Below, piece after piece: positions 24,420 through 33,749 of a stretch of 39,563 nucleotides of DNA. Below the pieces are notes generated by a model. That model searched no databases, was not told the DNA's origin, and saw only the letters and a program-made list of their open reading frames with translations. Each line of letters starts with the position of its first letter. Position 1 is the stretch's first letter. The DNA is taken from NCBI GenBank assembly GCA_023260435.1, contig JALQVG010000073.1, positions 1 through 39,563 on the forward strand, given 5' to 3'. The stretch comes from Flavobacteriaceae bacterium. Lineage in GTDB: Bacteria > Bacteroidota > Bacteroidia > Flavobacteriales > Flavobacteriaceae. The position numbers and the translations under genes were made by a program.

Positions 24420-24422
24420 TTG
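24415..24422 (+). promoter_or_regulatory. -7 promoter box of pyrE, overlapping the NUDIX start codon
   Basis: TACATTTG at 24415-24422 matches TAnnTTTG exactly, and the pyrE ATG follows after 5 nt, the same spacing as at the trp leader. The box contains the NUDIX start codon (24417-24419, minus). No TTG is found 17-23 nt upstream, so the -33 element is weak or absent. Confidence 0.5.
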
Positions 24423-24427
24423 TGCCT

Positions 24428-25069
24428 ATGATTTTACATCCAGAAACAGCGCGTAAAACAGCTGACCTCCTACTGCAAATAAATGCAATTAAATTGAATC
24501 CCGGAAATCCTTTTTTATGGGCTTCCGGATGGAAATCCCCGATCTATTGCGACAATAGAATCATGCTTTCCCACGTAGAAGTGCGCACGTATGTGGCCGA
24601 GCAGATGGCTCAACAGATCAAAAACACCTACCCCAAAGCTCAAGTAATCGCTGGAGTAGCTACCGGGGCTATAGGTGTAGGTATGCTCGTCGCACAGATA
24701 CTCTCGCTTCCCTTTGTGTATGTTCGTCCTGAACCGAAATCACATGGCAGAAAAAACCAAATCGAAGGATCCTTAGAACCAGGTTCGTCTGTAGTGGTTA
24801 TCGAAGATTTAATCAGCACGGGTAAAAGCAGTTTATTGGCCGTTGAGGCACTGAAGGCATCAGGAGCTGAAGTGTTGGGTATGATCGCCATTTTCACCTA
24901 TGGTTTTGAACACGCCCAGCAGGCCTTTGACGCACAAAAAGTAACACTGAACACATTAAGTGACTATGCACACCTTATTGAAAGTGCTTTGGCACAGGGT
25001 GTAGTAGACCATAACGCACATCAAACCCTCCTTGATTGGAGAAAAAATCCAGCCCAGTGGGGTCAATAG
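24428..25069 (+). CDS. pyrE: Orotate phosphoribosyltransferase
   Basis: The 213-residue enzyme makes orotidine 5'-phosphate from orotate and PRPP in pyrimidine synthesis. Visible are FLWASGWKSPIYCDNR near the N-terminus, PEPKSHGRKNQIEGS (flexible loop), and the PRPP motif VVVIEDLISTGKSS. I use the ATG at 24428; a GTG two codons upstream is possible but would leave almost no intergenic space. Probably leaderless, because a TAnnTTTG box ends 5 nt before the ATG. The SRPBCC gene starts 2 nt after its stop. Confidence 0.95.
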   Translation: MILHPETARKTADLLLQINAIKLNPGNPFLWASGWKSPIYCDNRIMLSHVEVRTYVAEQMAQQIKNTYPKAQVIAGVATGAIGVGMLVAQILSLPFVYVRPEPKSHGRKNQIEGSLEPGSSVVVIEDLISTGKSSLLAVEALKASGAEVLGMIAIFTYGFEHAQQAFDAQKVTLNTLSDYAHLIESALAQGVVDHNAHQTLLDWRKNPAQWGQ

Positions 25070-25070
25070 T

Positions 25071-25469
25071 ATGCATTTAGAAAGTCCAGAAATTCAGTTG
25101 CCCAAAAGCGCAGAAACCGTTTATACTTTTTTGTCTCAGCCGGACAATTTTGGGCCTTTGATGCCGAGTAACACGTCTAAATTTGAGGTGCTCGACGAAA
25201 AAACATTTGTTTTTGCCTTGAGTGGCATGCCGGAAATCAAACTCCGTTTTAAAGAGGGCACTCCTTTTCAAGAAGTGGTTTTAGGTGCCGCTTCCGACAA
25301 ACTTCCCTTTGAGCTTAAAGCCCATATCCAACAAACTGCCGCAGAACAAAGCCAGGTCAAGCTCACTTTTGACGGAGACCTCAATCCGATGATGGCCATG
25401 ATGATTCAAGGCCCTTTAAACAGCTTTTTAAAGGCCTTGGTGGAAAACCTATCTAAGGTGTTGGGGTAA
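25071..25469 (+). CDS. SRPBCC (START-like) small protein
   Basis: The 132-residue protein starts MHLESPEIQLPKSAETVY. It has the usual SRPBCC pattern: an N-terminal strand, the helix VYTFLSQPDNFGPLMPSN, a series of strands, and a long C-terminal amphipathic helix (NSFLKALVENLSKVLG). The fold makes a hydrophobic pocket, and the ligand is unknown. The ATG at 25071 is 1 nt after the pyrE stop, so it is in the pyrE operon. Its 3' end overlaps the opposing birA by 17 nt. Confidence 0.75.
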   Translation: MHLESPEIQLPKSAETVYTFLSQPDNFGPLMPSNTSKFEVLDEKTFVFALSGMPEIKLRFKEGTPFQEVVLGAASDKLPFELKAHIQQTAAEQSQVKLTFDGDLNPMMAMMIQGPLNSFLKALVENLSKVLG

Positions 25470-26193
25470 AAACCCAAGAAACTTCTTGAAGACCAAAAGA
25501 CATCGGCTCCTGATTTACCTCAAGCACCAATTGTCCTTGTTGATCCGTACCAACCACGACCGCTTGAAACAAACCGAGTCGTTGGTGTTCAAACCAGTGG
25601 TGTGAGCCACGTGCATACATGTATCGATGAAAAGCCTCGGTAATACGATCTTCCTGCAGTACGTCAAAATCATTCACCGCCTGGGTGACTCTATCTACCA
25701 AACTCGTCGTGATGGTCTCTAGGCTGTCCATGTGCAAACCCTCTAACGCCAACGAGGTTGCTTGAGTTACTGATCCAAATTCCTGTTGAAGAACATTGAT
25801 GCCAATTCCGATGACTGAATAAGTGATGTTCTTTCCATGGACACCGTTTTCAATCAAAACACCTCCTACTTTTTTGGTCCCGACAAATAAATCATTGGGC
25901 CATTTAAGTTGTGTATCGGTAAGTCCTAAATCCCCCAACCACTGCACCAATACTGTCGCTATGTACTGCGAAATCAAAAAGCTTTTCTCGACAGGAAATG
26001 CGGGCCAAGTCTTGTAAAAACTCGCTGAAATATTGCTATTGGGCGACGAAATCCAAGTGTTTCCTCGTTGTCCCCGGCCCGAGGTTTGGTTCGGCGTGGT
26101 CACCCAGGTATCCTCCATTAATTCCCCTTGAGCGATCAATGCTTTTAAGTGATCACTGGTAGAGGTACATTGGGGCAAATCAATCCGATTCAT
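25453..26193 (-). CDS. birA: Biotin--[acetyl-CoA-carboxylase] ligase
   Basis: The 246-residue enzyme attaches biotin through biotinyl-AMP to Lys of biotinyl domains. Motifs are TTPNQTSGRGQRGNTWIS (biotin-binding GRGxRG), LKWPNDLFVGTKKVGGVLIE, and SVIGIGINV. There is no N-terminal DNA-binding domain, so it is the monofunctional type without repressor activity. I chose the ATG at 26193; an upstream TTG at 26208 is less likely. A substrate is in this window (pyruvate carboxylase, Lys1115). Confidence 0.95.
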   Translation of the reverse strand: MNRIDLPQCTSTSDHLKALIAQGELMEDTWVTTPNQTSGRGQRGNTWISSPNSNISASFYKTWPAFPVEKSFLISQYIATVLVQWLGDLGLTDTQLKWPNDLFVGTKKVGGVLIENGVHGKNITYSVIGIGINVLQQEFGSVTQATSLALEGLHMDSLETITTSLVDRVTQAVNDFDVLQEDRITEAFHRYMYARGSHHWFEHQRLGLFQAVVVGTDQQGQLVLEVNQEPMSFGLQEVSWVFTPTP

Positions 26194-26252
26194 CAACCTT
26201 GAGGGCAAATAATGTTCTGTTAAATTCAGGGGCTAAGAACGTAAAAAAATGG

Positions 26253-26260
26253 TAACTTTG
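26253..26260 (+). promoter_or_regulatory. -7 promoter box of the rsfS-ftsH operon
   Basis: TAACTTTG matches TAnnTTTG exactly and lies 19 nt before the rsfS ATG. No TTG is found at the expected upstream distance. It is the only good box in the 86-nt region divergent from birA. Confidence 0.55.
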
Positions 26261-26279
26261 CGAAAATTAAAACTCCTGG

Positions 26280-26660
26280 ATGCAAAAGAATAAACCCAGT
26301 GTTGATGCACTATTGTCGCACATCATTGAAGGCATAGAAGCCCTAAAAGGACAAGACATCAGCATACTTGATCTCAGAGAGATCGACAATACTGTTTGCG
26401 ACTACTTCGTAGTGTGCAATGGAACGTCTAATACCCATGTGAATGCGATTGTAAACTCCATTCAAAAATTGGTCAGCAAATCCCTGAAAGACAAGCCCTG
26501 GCACGTCGAAGGGGCTCAAAATGCAGAATGGGTACTCATGGATTATGTACATGTGGTTGTCCACGTTTTCCAAAAACACATCAGAACACATTACGACCTA
26601 GAGAGCTTATGGGGAGATGCCAAAATCACTCTGTTGCAAAGCGCTCAAAATCCTTCTTAA
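26280..26660 (+). CDS. rsfS: Ribosomal silencing factor RsfS
   Basis: The 126-residue protein is the RsfS/Iojap family: LLSHIIEGIEALKGQDISIL, then DYFVVCNGTSNTHVNAIVNSI and the C-terminal WVLMDYVHVVVHVFQKHIRTHYDLESLW. RsfS binds uL14 and blocks joining of ribosomal subunits under starvation (known). It is the first gene of an operon with ftsH 3 nt downstream. With hpf at the other end, the window has two ribosome-silencing factors. Confidence 0.95.
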   Translation: MQKNKPSVDALLSHIIEGIEALKGQDISILDLREIDNTVCDYFVVCNGTSNTHVNAIVNSIQKLVSKSLKDKPWHVEGAQNAEWVLMDYVHVVVHVFQKHIRTHYDLESLWGDAKITLLQSAQNPS

Positions 26661-26663
26661 ATT

Positions 26664-28652
26664 ATGGCTAAAGAAAAACCTACGCCCAAGAAACCTAAAT
26701 TTAGTATTTGGTGGATCTACACCATTGTAGCCATCGGCTTACTCGGTCTTCAGTGGCTGGGTAGTGCAGGATTTTCTAGCACACAAAAAACCTCCACCTA
26801 TGAGCTACAATCCTTCCTAGAAAAAGGAGATGTGGCCAAAATTATTGTGGTGACCAACACCAAACAAGCCAAGATTTACCTCACCCCTGAAGCGCTTAAG
26901 CAAGAGCGACACAGCAAGGTAAATTCCCCATCTTTTGGTTTGGGGGCTGGAATAGGGCATCAATACGTCATCAATTACGGCGACTTACAAAACTTCGAAA
27001 ATGAAGTTAAAAAGACCATTTCAGAAAATCAGCTGACAACTGGATTGGACTATGAAACAGAATCCAACGTATTAGGTGACTTACTGCTTAGCATTCTCCC
27101 TTTTGTGTTGATCATCGGAGTGTGGATCTTTATTATGCGCAGAATGTCTGGTGGTGGTGCCGGTGGTGCTGGTGGTCAAATTTTCAATATCGGAAAATCG
27201 AAAGCCAAACTGTTTGATGAAAAATCAGACACCAGAACTTCATTTAAAGACGTAGCTGGACTTGAAGGGGCTAAAGAAGAAGTGGAAGAGATTGTGGAAT
27301 TTTTGAGAAACCCTGAAAAATACACTTCTTTAGGGGGTAAAATCCCTAAAGGTGCCCTACTAGTTGGCCCTCCAGGTACCGGAAAAACATTACTAGCCAA
27401 AGCAGTTGCTGGCGAAGCTAAAGTTCCCTTCTTTTCTTTATCTGGTTCTGATTTTGTGGAAATGTTTGTCGGCGTTGGAGCCTCTAGGGTTCGCGACTTG
27501 TTCAAACAAGCCAAAGACAAATCTCCTGCCATCATTTTTATCGATGAAATCGACGCTATTGGTCGTGCACGAGGAAAAAACAACATTACCGGATCCAACG
27601 ACGAACGAGAAAATACGCTTAATCAACTACTCACCGAGATGGATGGTTTTGGCACCAACACCAATGTAATTGTCTTGGCGGCGACAAACCGGGCAGATGT
27701 ACTCGATAAAGCATTGATGCGCGCAGGTCGTTTTGACAGACAGATCTACGTAGATCTTCCTGATCTCAACGAACGAAAAGAGATTTTTGAAGTGCATCTA
27801 CGTCCCATTAAAACGGCAGAAACCTTGGATTTGGACTTCTTGGCCAAGCAAACTCCTGGCTTTTCTGGCGCTGATATTGCTAATGTCTGCAACGAAGCTG
27901 CACTAATTGCTGCCAGAAAAGAAAAGAAAGCTGTTACTAAAGAGGACTTTTTGGATGCCGTAGATCGCATTGTAGGAGGTTTAGAAAAGAAAAATAAAAT
28001 CATCACTCCTGGAGAGAAAGAAACCATTGCCTACCACGAGTCCGGTCATGCTACGGTCAGCTGGTTGTTAGAACATGCGGCTCCTTTGGTCAAAGTAACT
28101 ATTGTACCCAGAGGGCAGTCTTTGGGCGCAGCTTGGTATTTGCCGGAAGAACGACAAATCGTGCGCACGGAACAAATGCTGGATGAGATGTGCGCTACCC
28201 TTGGAGGAAGAGCTGCTGAACAAGTGGTGTTTGGAAAAATTTCCACCGGAGCTTTAAGCGACTTGGAAAAAGTGACCAAACAAGCTAGAGCGATGATCAC
28301 CGTATATGGGTTAAACGAAACACTAGGAAACATCACTTATTACGATTCTTCAGGGCAGAGCGAATACGGGTTTACCAAACCGTACAGCGAAGAAACGGCA
28401 CAAGTGATTGATAAAGAAATATCTTTACTTATTGAATCTCAATACCAAAGAGCGATTGAACTTCTGACTAAGCACAGAAGTAAATTAGATGAGTTAGCTC
28501 AGCGATTATTGGAAAAAGAAGTTATATTTAAGGACGATTTGGAAAAGATTTTTGGACAACGCCCGTTTGAAAAAAATACCGAACAAATTGAATCAGTGGA
28601 AGTTATTCATGAAAAACCAATAGAAGAGCCGTTAACGGAAGGAGATCATTGA
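26664..28652 (+). CDS. ftsH: ATP-dependent zinc metalloprotease FtsH
   Basis: The 662-residue membrane protease has two transmembrane helices (about 15-33 and 137-157) around a periplasmic domain. An AAA module follows with Walker A GPPGTGKT (residues 235-242), Walker [12 protein letters not shown] and the [21 protein letters not shown]. The peptidase domain carries the zinc motif HESGH (458-462). A Gly-rich linker ([10 protein letters not shown]) precedes the AAA module. It degrades misfolded membrane proteins and regulators; in E. coli it controls LpxC and hence lipid A. Phospholipid genes follow in the same operon. Its TGA overlaps the next start. Confidence 0.98.
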   Translation: MAKEKPTPKKPKFSIWWIYTIVAIGLLGLQWLGSAGFSSTQKTSTYELQSFLEKGDVAKIIVVTNTKQAKIYLTPEALKQERHSKVNSPSFGLGAGIGHQYVINYGDLQNFENEVKKTISENQLTTGLDYETESNVLGDLLLSILPFVLIIGVWIFIMRRMSGGGAGGAGGQIFNIGKSKAKLFDEKSDTRTSFKDVAGLEGAKEEVEEIVEFLRNPEKYTSLGGKIPKGALLVGPPGTGKTLLAKAVAGEAKVPFFSLSGSDFVEMFVGVGASRVRDLFKQAKDKSPAIIFIDEIDAIGRARGKNNITGSNDERENTLNQLLTEMDGFGTNTNVIVLAATNRADVLDKALMRAGRFDRQIYVDLPDLNERKEIFEVHLRPIKTAETLDLDFLAKQTPGFSGADIANVCNEAALIAARKEKKAVTKEDFLDAVDRIVGGLEKKNKIITPGEKETIAYHESGHATVSWLLEHAAPLVKVTIVPRGQSLGAAWYLPEERQIVRTEQMLDEMCATLGGRAAEQVVFGKISTGALSDLEKVTKQARAMITVYGLNETLGNITYYDSSGQSEYGFTKPYSEETAQVIDKEISLLIESQYQRAIELLTKHRSKLDELAQRLLEKEVIFKDDLEKIFGQRPFEKNTEQIESVEVIHEKPIEEPLTEGDH

Positions 28653-29251
28653 ACTTATTTGACAAAATATTTGGTGCTAAAAAACAGGTGAGTCCCTCGG
28701 AACAGGAAGAGCGGAGCACCTACATGCCAGATATTCCGTTGCCGACAGACGAAAAATTTGCTGTCGAGTTCAACAAGAATGGGGGTAAATTTCTCTACTG
28801 CACGGAACTCAATGAGGTTTATGACATGCTCGATAAAATTATCATCGAGCAAGGTTGGCAGAGTGAACCTTTTTTTACCACCGATAAAAACTTGATTTCC
28901 ATCTGTCAGTCGAGAGAAATTCCCTACAACAGCGACGTCACCTCCCTGGTGTTTTTTACTGGATGTGAATTTCTGATTGCTCATAACGGTTCCATATTGA
29001 TGAGTGAACAACAGTTGGGAGATAAAAAAATTGTGGATTTGCCAGATCATATTGTGGTTTTTGCCAAAACCAGTCAACTAACTCCTCAGATCAACGATGG
29101 ACTTTATCAAATAAAACGAAAATACGATCGGATACCCTCCAACATCACTGCATTAAAAAACTTCAAACTACAAGGGGCTGACAAACCAGAATTTTTAAGC
29201 TACGGAAGCCCGATCAAAAACGTTTATCTTCTGCTTTTAGAAGACCTATAA
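28649..29251 (+). CDS. LUD-domain (LutC/YkgG-like) protein
   Basis: The 200-residue protein resembles the LUD domain of lactate-utilisation proteins: TSLVFFTGCEFLIAHNGSILMS matches the conserved GADYGIAETGT-like segment, and KIVDLPDHIVVFAKTSQL follows. No LutA or LutB partner or Fe-S cluster motif is nearby. A member between ftsH and cdsA is common in Flavobacteriia, but its role is unknown. The start is probably TTG at 28649, overlapping the ftsH TGA, with AAGGAG four nt before it. The first Met codon in frame comes about 25 codons later, at MPDIPLP, and cannot be ruled out. Confidence 0.72.
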   Translation: MNLFDKIFGAKKQVSPSEQEERSTYMPDIPLPTDEKFAVEFNKNGGKFLYCTELNEVYDMLDKIIIEQGWQSEPFFTTDKNLISICQSREIPYNSDVTSLVFFTGCEFLIAHNGSILMSEQQLGDKKIVDLPDHIVVFAKTSQLTPQINDGLYQIKRKYDRIPSNITALKNFKLQGADKPEFLSYGSPIKNVYLLLLEDL

Positions 29252-30055
29252 ATGAGAAATGCCCTTAGAAGATCATTGACCGGCTTGGTCTACGTGTGTT
29301 TGTTGCTTGCTGCGGTATTTTTAAACTCGGACGCTTTCGACTTCCTGTTTATGTCCTTTGGACTGGCCTGTATTTTTGAGTACAAAAAACTGAGTAAAAT
29401 CAGGGGTTATCTAATTTTTGCCCTGTACCTTTTGTTGTGGTGGGCCTACATCTATCTACTCCACGACCCCATCTCGCCTTGGATTTTATTGATCGCTACA
29501 TTAGCGATGAATATCAGGCTGATCGTCTATCTGTTTAATACCACCAAAGATAAAATGCCTGAAAGTCATCGTTTGATCACTGGGCTGCTTTATGTAGGTG
29601 GCGGTAGCATTTTTTTGACGATGATTCCCTACAGAGCTCAGGGTTTTGACTCCATACTTATCGCAGGTATTTTCTGTGTGATCTGGGCCAATGATACCAT
29701 GGCCTATGTCACGGGAAGTTTGTGGGGGAAAAACAAATTATTTCCCAGTGTGTCGCCCAACAAAACGGTTGAGGGAGCCATTGGAGGGTTGATTTTTGGG
29801 ATGTCCGCAGCCTATCTTTGTGGTCATTTTGGGGGTCCGCTCACCCCTTTTCAATGGGGAATACTCTCATTTGTCCTGATTGTATCAGGTAACTTGGGTG
29901 ATCTTTTGGAATCTAAATTGAAACGCGCTGCAGGAGTAAAAGACAGCGGCGCTATATTACCTGGCCACGGAGGCATGTTAGATCGTCTGGACAGTTTACT
30001 TTTTTCTGCCCCATGGGCTTATTTGACGTTGTTTATATTTGATTATGTTTCATAA
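29252..30055 (+). CDS. cdsA: Phosphatidate cytidylyltransferase
   Basis: The 267-residue polytopic membrane enzyme makes CDP-diacylglycerol from phosphatidate and CTP. The family signature near the C-terminus reads SGNLGDLLESKLKRAAGVKD, then SGAILPGHGGMLDRLDSLLF. Another conserved segment is WANDTMAYVTGSLWGKNKLF. About seven hydrophobic segments are visible. The ATG follows the LUD stop directly (TAAATG). It overlaps psd by 11 nt, so the two phospholipid enzymes are translationally coupled. Confidence 0.96.
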   Translation: MRNALRRSLTGLVYVCLLLAAVFLNSDAFDFLFMSFGLACIFEYKKLSKIRGYLIFALYLLLWWAYIYLLHDPISPWILLIATLAMNIRLIVYLFNTTKDKMPESHRLITGLLYVGGGSIFLTMIPYRAQGFDSILIAGIFCVIWANDTMAYVTGSLWGKNKLFPSVSPNKTVEGAIGGLIFGMSAAYLCGHFGGPLTPFQWGILSFVLIVSGNLGDLLESKLKRAAGVKDSGAILPGHGGMLDRLDSLLFSAPWAYLTLFIFDYVS

Positions 30056-30722
30056 AGAAGGACACTTGATCATCGGCATCAGTTTGGTGATCGCTATTGC
30101 ATCTGTTTTAGGAATTGACTATTTAGCCTTGGAACCTATTTGGTTGTCCATGAGCCTTAAAGTAGTGGTGTTGATCCTATTGATCATGATCCTGCAATTT
30201 TTTCGCAACCCCAAGAGAAGGGCTGCTCTAAACCACAACCACATCTTATCCCCTGTGGATGGCAAAGTTGTGGTGATTGAAGAAGTTATGGAAACAGAAG
30301 TCTTGGGCGATCAAAGAAAGCAAGTATCCATATTCATGTCACCTATAAATGTACATGTCACTAGGTACCCTGCCAGCGGCGTAGTCAGCTACTCAAAATA
30401 TCACCCAGGCAAATATCTGGTGGCTTGGCATCCAAAGTCTTCTACAGAAAACGAGCGCACCACCGTGGTGGTTAAAACCCCAAAATTCGGACCTGTATTA
30501 TACCGGCAAATCGCTGGCGCATTGGCCCGAAGAATAGTCAATTACGCCCAAGTTGGTCAGAAAGCCATTCAAGGAGAAGATGCCGGATTTATCAAGTTTG
30601 GATCTAGAGTAGATGTATTTCTTCCCCTGGATGCTGTGGTCACGGTCAAGCTGGGTCAAAAAGTAAAGGGGGCGGAAACAGTTATCGCCATCTATCCAGA
30701 CAAAGATCCGCTTGATGATTAA
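30045..30722 (+). CDS. psd: Phosphatidylserine decarboxylase proenzyme, short type
   Basis: The 225-residue protein makes phosphatidylethanolamine. Two hydrophobic segments (about 8-50) are followed by LSPVDGKVVVIEE and VSIFMSPINVHVTRYPASG. IKFGSRVDVFLP carries the Gly-Ser at which the chain cleaves itself to create the pyruvoyl group. This is the short form found in Bacteroidota. I use the ATG at 30045; TTG at 30039 is possible. It overlaps cdsA by 11 nt and the next gene by 8 nt. Confidence 0.93.
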   Translation: MFHKEGHLIIGISLVIAIASVLGIDYLALEPIWLSMSLKVVVLILLIMILQFFRNPKRRAALNHNHILSPVDGKVVVIEEVMETEVLGDQRKQVSIFMSPINVHVTRYPASGVVSYSKYHPGKYLVAWHPKSSTENERTTVVVKTPKFGPVLYRQIAGALARRIVNYAQVGQKAIQGEDAGFIKFGSRVDVFLPLDAVVTVKLGQKVKGAETVIAIYPDKDPLDD

Positions 30723-30993
30723 CCATGAGTTTGAAAAAGCAGTAGCTTCAATGTCAGAGCTGCCCGTAAAGCTACCTCCGGATACGATGCTCAAGCTTTA
30801 TGCCTACTACAAAATTGCTACTGGTTTAAAGGTGAGTTTAAACACCTTAGACCAAGGTGCCCAAAGTATGATCGACGCTTTTAAATCCAATGCGCTGTTC
30901 CAAGCCAGACACACCGACCGAGCACAAGCCATGCAACAATACATCGACCTGGCTCATCAGATTCAACAAGAAATCCTCAAAAATAAAGACTAA
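30715..30993 (+). CDS. Acyl-CoA-binding protein
   Basis: The 92-residue protein is a four-helix [24 protein letters not shown], then the hallmark [47 protein letters not shown] carries long-chain acyl-CoA in the cytosol; it is universal in eukaryotes and patchy in bacteria. The ATG at 30715 overlaps the psd end by 8 nt, so it is made with the phospholipid enzymes. Its stop overlaps that of valS by 4 nt on the other strand. The Lys and Tyr positions that contact acyl-CoA in ACBPs are kept in LKLYAYYK. Confidence 0.85.
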   Translation: MINHEFEKAVASMSELPVKLPPDTMLKLYAYYKIATGLKVSLNTLDQGAQSMIDAFKSNALFQARHTDRAQAMQQYIDLAHQIQQEILKNKD

Positions 30994-33620
30994 CTCAACT
31001 GAGCGATACGCTGGCTGAGCATCTCAATTTTTTCCAAAGCATCTGACTGCTTTTTTCGCTCAAGAGCAAGGACTGATTCTGGGGCGTTTTGCACAAAGCG
31101 CTCGTTGGACAGTTTCTTTTCTACAGATACCAAGAATCCTTGTGTATAGGCCAACTCATCGTTTAATTTTTTGAGTTCTTCCACAGGATCTATTTGCCCC
31201 AACAAAGGAACAAAACACTCTGAGGACATCACCCTAAATGAGGCTGAACCCTCTGGGGCAGCCTCTACCCAAGTCACTTCTTCAACGTGAGCCAATTTAG
31301 TGATCACTGGCACCCAAGACTTGGGGAATTGATCATCAGCCAAAACACAAAGGGATAACAACTCTTTTTGCGGAATCCCGTGCTCTTGCCGGATATTTCT
31401 CACCCCGGCAATTACCTCGGCAGCCAGGCCAAATGTGTTGGTGAGTTCCATATCTGTCGCGTACGGCTTAGGCCATTGACCCACAATTAAAGCCTGGTCT
31501 TTGCTCCTTGGTTGGATGTATTGCCAGATCTCTTCAGTGAGGAACGGCATAAATGGATGTAATAATACCAAGTTTTGCTCCAACAAACCGATCACAGATT
31601 CATAGGTGGTTTTATCGATTGGGGCTCCGTAAGCGGGCTTGATGATTTCCAGCAACCATGCACTGTAATCATCCCAAACCAACTTATACAAGGCCATTAA
31701 TGCATCGGAAATGCGGTACTTCTCAAAATGGTCCTCAATAACCGCCAACGTTTGATTAAACGCACCTCGATACCATTCAATACCCAGTTGAGCTGTTTCA
31801 GGTTGTGGGATTTCGGCTACTTCCCAGGACTGAACCAATCTAAATCCGTTCCAGATTTTGTTAGCAAAATGCTGGCCTTGAGCACAAAGTGCTTCGTCGA
31901 ACAGCAAGTCATTACCTGCTGATGCGCTCAAAAGCAATCCGACGCGTACCCCGTCAGCCCCGTAATCTTCTATGAGTTTTAGGGCATCTGGAGAATTACC
32001 CAAGGATTTAGACATTTTTCTACGCTGTGCATCGCGTACCAATCCGGTGAGGTATACATTGGTGAAGGGCTTCTCCCCCATGTATTCATAACCCGCAAAA
32101 ATCATGCGCGCCACCCAGAAAAACAGGATGTCTGGACCGGTAACTAAATCATTGGTAGGGTAATAATACTTTATTTCTGGATTTTCAGGATCCAATATCC
32201 CGTTAAACACACTGATGGGCCATAGCCAAGATGAAAACCAAGTATCCAAAGCATCTTCATCCCTTCTGAGATCACTGGCATCGAGCTGAGCATTGCCTGA
32301 TTTTTCTCGTGCAAGCGCTAACGCTGTTTCCAAAGATTCTGCAACTACATAATCCGTTTTGGCATCCCCGTAGTAATAGGCAGGGATTTGTTGTCCCCAC
32401 CAAAGTTGTCGGCTAATGTTCCAATCGCGGATCCCTTCCAGCCAGTGCTTGTAGGTGTTCTCAAACTTTTTGGGAAATAACTTGATCTCTTGGGTGTCCA
32501 TAACCGCTTCAAGGGCGGGCTTGACCAAGGTGTCCATGCGCAAGAACCATTGATCCGATAATCTGGGTTCGATTACGGCCTTGGTGCGTTCAGACGTACC
32601 TACTTTGTTTTGATGATTTTCCTTTTTTACCAAAAATCCGTGTTCCTCCAACCATTTGGCCACCGCTTTTCTAGCTTCAAAACGGTCCATCCCCTCGAAG
32701 GGTCCACCATAGCTGTTGAGCGTTGCATTGGGGTGAAAAATATCGATCAATTCTAGACCGTGCTTTTGACCGATCAGGTAATCATTGGGATCGTGGGCTG
32801 GGGTTATCTTTAGGCAACCTGTACCAAATTCTGGATCGACATATTCATCAGCGATCACAGGCACTTTTCGGTTGGTGATGGGTACCAAAACCTCTTGACC
32901 GATTAAGTGGGCATATCGCGGGTCTTCTGGATGTACGCACAAAGCTGTGTCACCCAAGATCGTCTCAGGACGCGTGGTGGCTACCGTAATTCGATCCGAT
33001 CCATCGGCCAATGGATAAGAGACAAAGTACAACAGGCCGGATCTTTCTTCGTAAATAACCTCCTCATCAGAAAGGGTAGTCAAGGCCTCTGGATCCCAGT
33101 GAACCATGCGGTATCCCCGGTAGATAAGACCTTTGTTGTACAGATCGACAAATACTTTAATGACCGAATCAGACAGCAGAGGATCCATGGTAAATGCCGT
33201 GCGATCCCAGTCACAAGAGCACCCCAATTTTTTGAGTTGCTCTAAAATGACTCCACCGTATTTCTCCTTCCAAGCCCAGGCATGGGACAAAAATTCTTCG
33301 CGCGATAAATCGCTTTTTTCAATCCCTTGTTCCTTGAGTTGTGCCACCACCTTGGCCTCCGTGGCTATAGAAGCGTGGTCAGTACCTGGCACCCAACAAG
33401 CGTTGAACCCTTGTAGTCTGGCTTTTCTGATCAACACATCTTGGATGGTGTTATTGAGCATGTGACCCATGTGCAGCACACCCGTAACATTGGGTGGCGG
33501 TATCACAATCGTATAGGGTGTTCTATGGTCAGGCGTGGATCGAAAATATCCGTTTTCCATCCAGTATTGATACCATTTGCTTTCGGCTTGTTGAGGGGCG
33601 TATTTTGAAGGTAATTCCAT
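30990..33620 (-). CDS. valS: Valyl-tRNA synthetase
   Basis: The 876-residue class Ia synthetase charges tRNA-Val. The HIGH motif is HMGH in [16 protein letters not shown] (about 42-57), and KMSKSLGN is the KMSKS loop. The CP1 editing domain ([21 protein letters not shown]) and the anticodon-binding domain are present, and a C-terminal coiled coil ([19 protein letters not shown] onward) ends the chain, as in ValRS. Length matches the family. It is divergent from the DUF1573 gene, with 129 nt between the starts. Confidence 0.98.
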   Translation of the reverse strand: MELPSKYAPQQAESKWYQYWMENGYFRSTPDHRTPYTIVIPPPNVTGVLHMGHMLNNTIQDVLIRKARLQGFNACWVPGTDHASIATEAKVVAQLKEQGIEKSDLSREEFLSHAWAWKEKYGGVILEQLKKLGCSCDWDRTAFTMDPLLSDSVIKVFVDLYNKGLIYRGYRMVHWDPEALTTLSDEEVIYEERSGLLYFVSYPLADGSDRITVATTRPETILGDTALCVHPEDPRYAHLIGQEVLVPITNRKVPVIADEYVDPEFGTGCLKITPAHDPNDYLIGQKHGLELIDIFHPNATLNSYGGPFEGMDRFEARKAVAKWLEEHGFLVKKENHQNKVGTSERTKAVIEPRLSDQWFLRMDTLVKPALEAVMDTQEIKLFPKKFENTYKHWLEGIRDWNISRQLWWGQQIPAYYYGDAKTDYVVAESLETALALAREKSGNAQLDASDLRRDEDALDTWFSSWLWPISVFNGILDPENPEIKYYYPTNDLVTGPDILFFWVARMIFAGYEYMGEKPFTNVYLTGLVRDAQRRKMSKSLGNSPDALKLIEDYGADGVRVGLLLSASAGNDLLFDEALCAQGQHFANKIWNGFRLVQSWEVAEIPQPETAQLGIEWYRGAFNQTLAVIEDHFEKYRISDALMALYKLVWDDYSAWLLEIIKPAYGAPIDKTTYESVIGLLEQNLVLLHPFMPFLTEEIWQYIQPRSKDQALIVGQWPKPYATDMELTNTFGLAAEVIAGVRNIRQEHGIPQKELLSLCVLADDQFPKSWVPVITKLAHVEEVTWVEAAPEGSASFRVMSSECFVPLLGQIDPVEELKKLNDELAYTQGFLVSVEKKLSNERFVQNAPESVLALERKKQSDALEKIEMLSQRIAQLS

Positions 33621-33657
33621 AAATAAAAAGCGCCAAGGGGGAAGCCCATGGCCACCA

Positions 33658-33665
33658 CAAAAATA
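33658..33665 (-). promoter_or_regulatory. -7 promoter box of valS
   Basis: On the minus strand TATTTTTG (33665-33658) matches TAnnTTTG. Possible -33 elements are TTG at 33684-33682 (16-nt spacer) or TTTG at 33691-33688 (22-nt spacer). The leader would be some 33 nt. I see no T-box or leader ORF. Confidence 0.5.
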
Positions 33666-33699
33666 TAAAAATCAACCCAGTCAATGGCAAATATTCCCG

Positions 33700-33731
33700 T
33701 TTGTACAATCAAGTCCACTTTGCTACCTTTG
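33700..33731 (+). promoter_or_regulatory. Promoter of the DUF1573-aminotransferase-murB operon
   Basis: TTTG at 33700-33703, a 20-nt spacer and TACCTTTG at 33724-33731 give a full consensus. The start site would be about 33736, some 14 nt before the ATG at 33750. Confidence 0.75.
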
Positions 33732-33749
33732 GGTAACAAAAAAAATCCC

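Noticed and set aside
33632-33660. Possible hairpin in the valS leader (GCCA near 33632 with TGGC near 33650) as a T-box or attenuator
   Set aside because: The pairing is short and interrupted, there is no T-run or Val-rich leader ORF, and no T-box consensus is seen.
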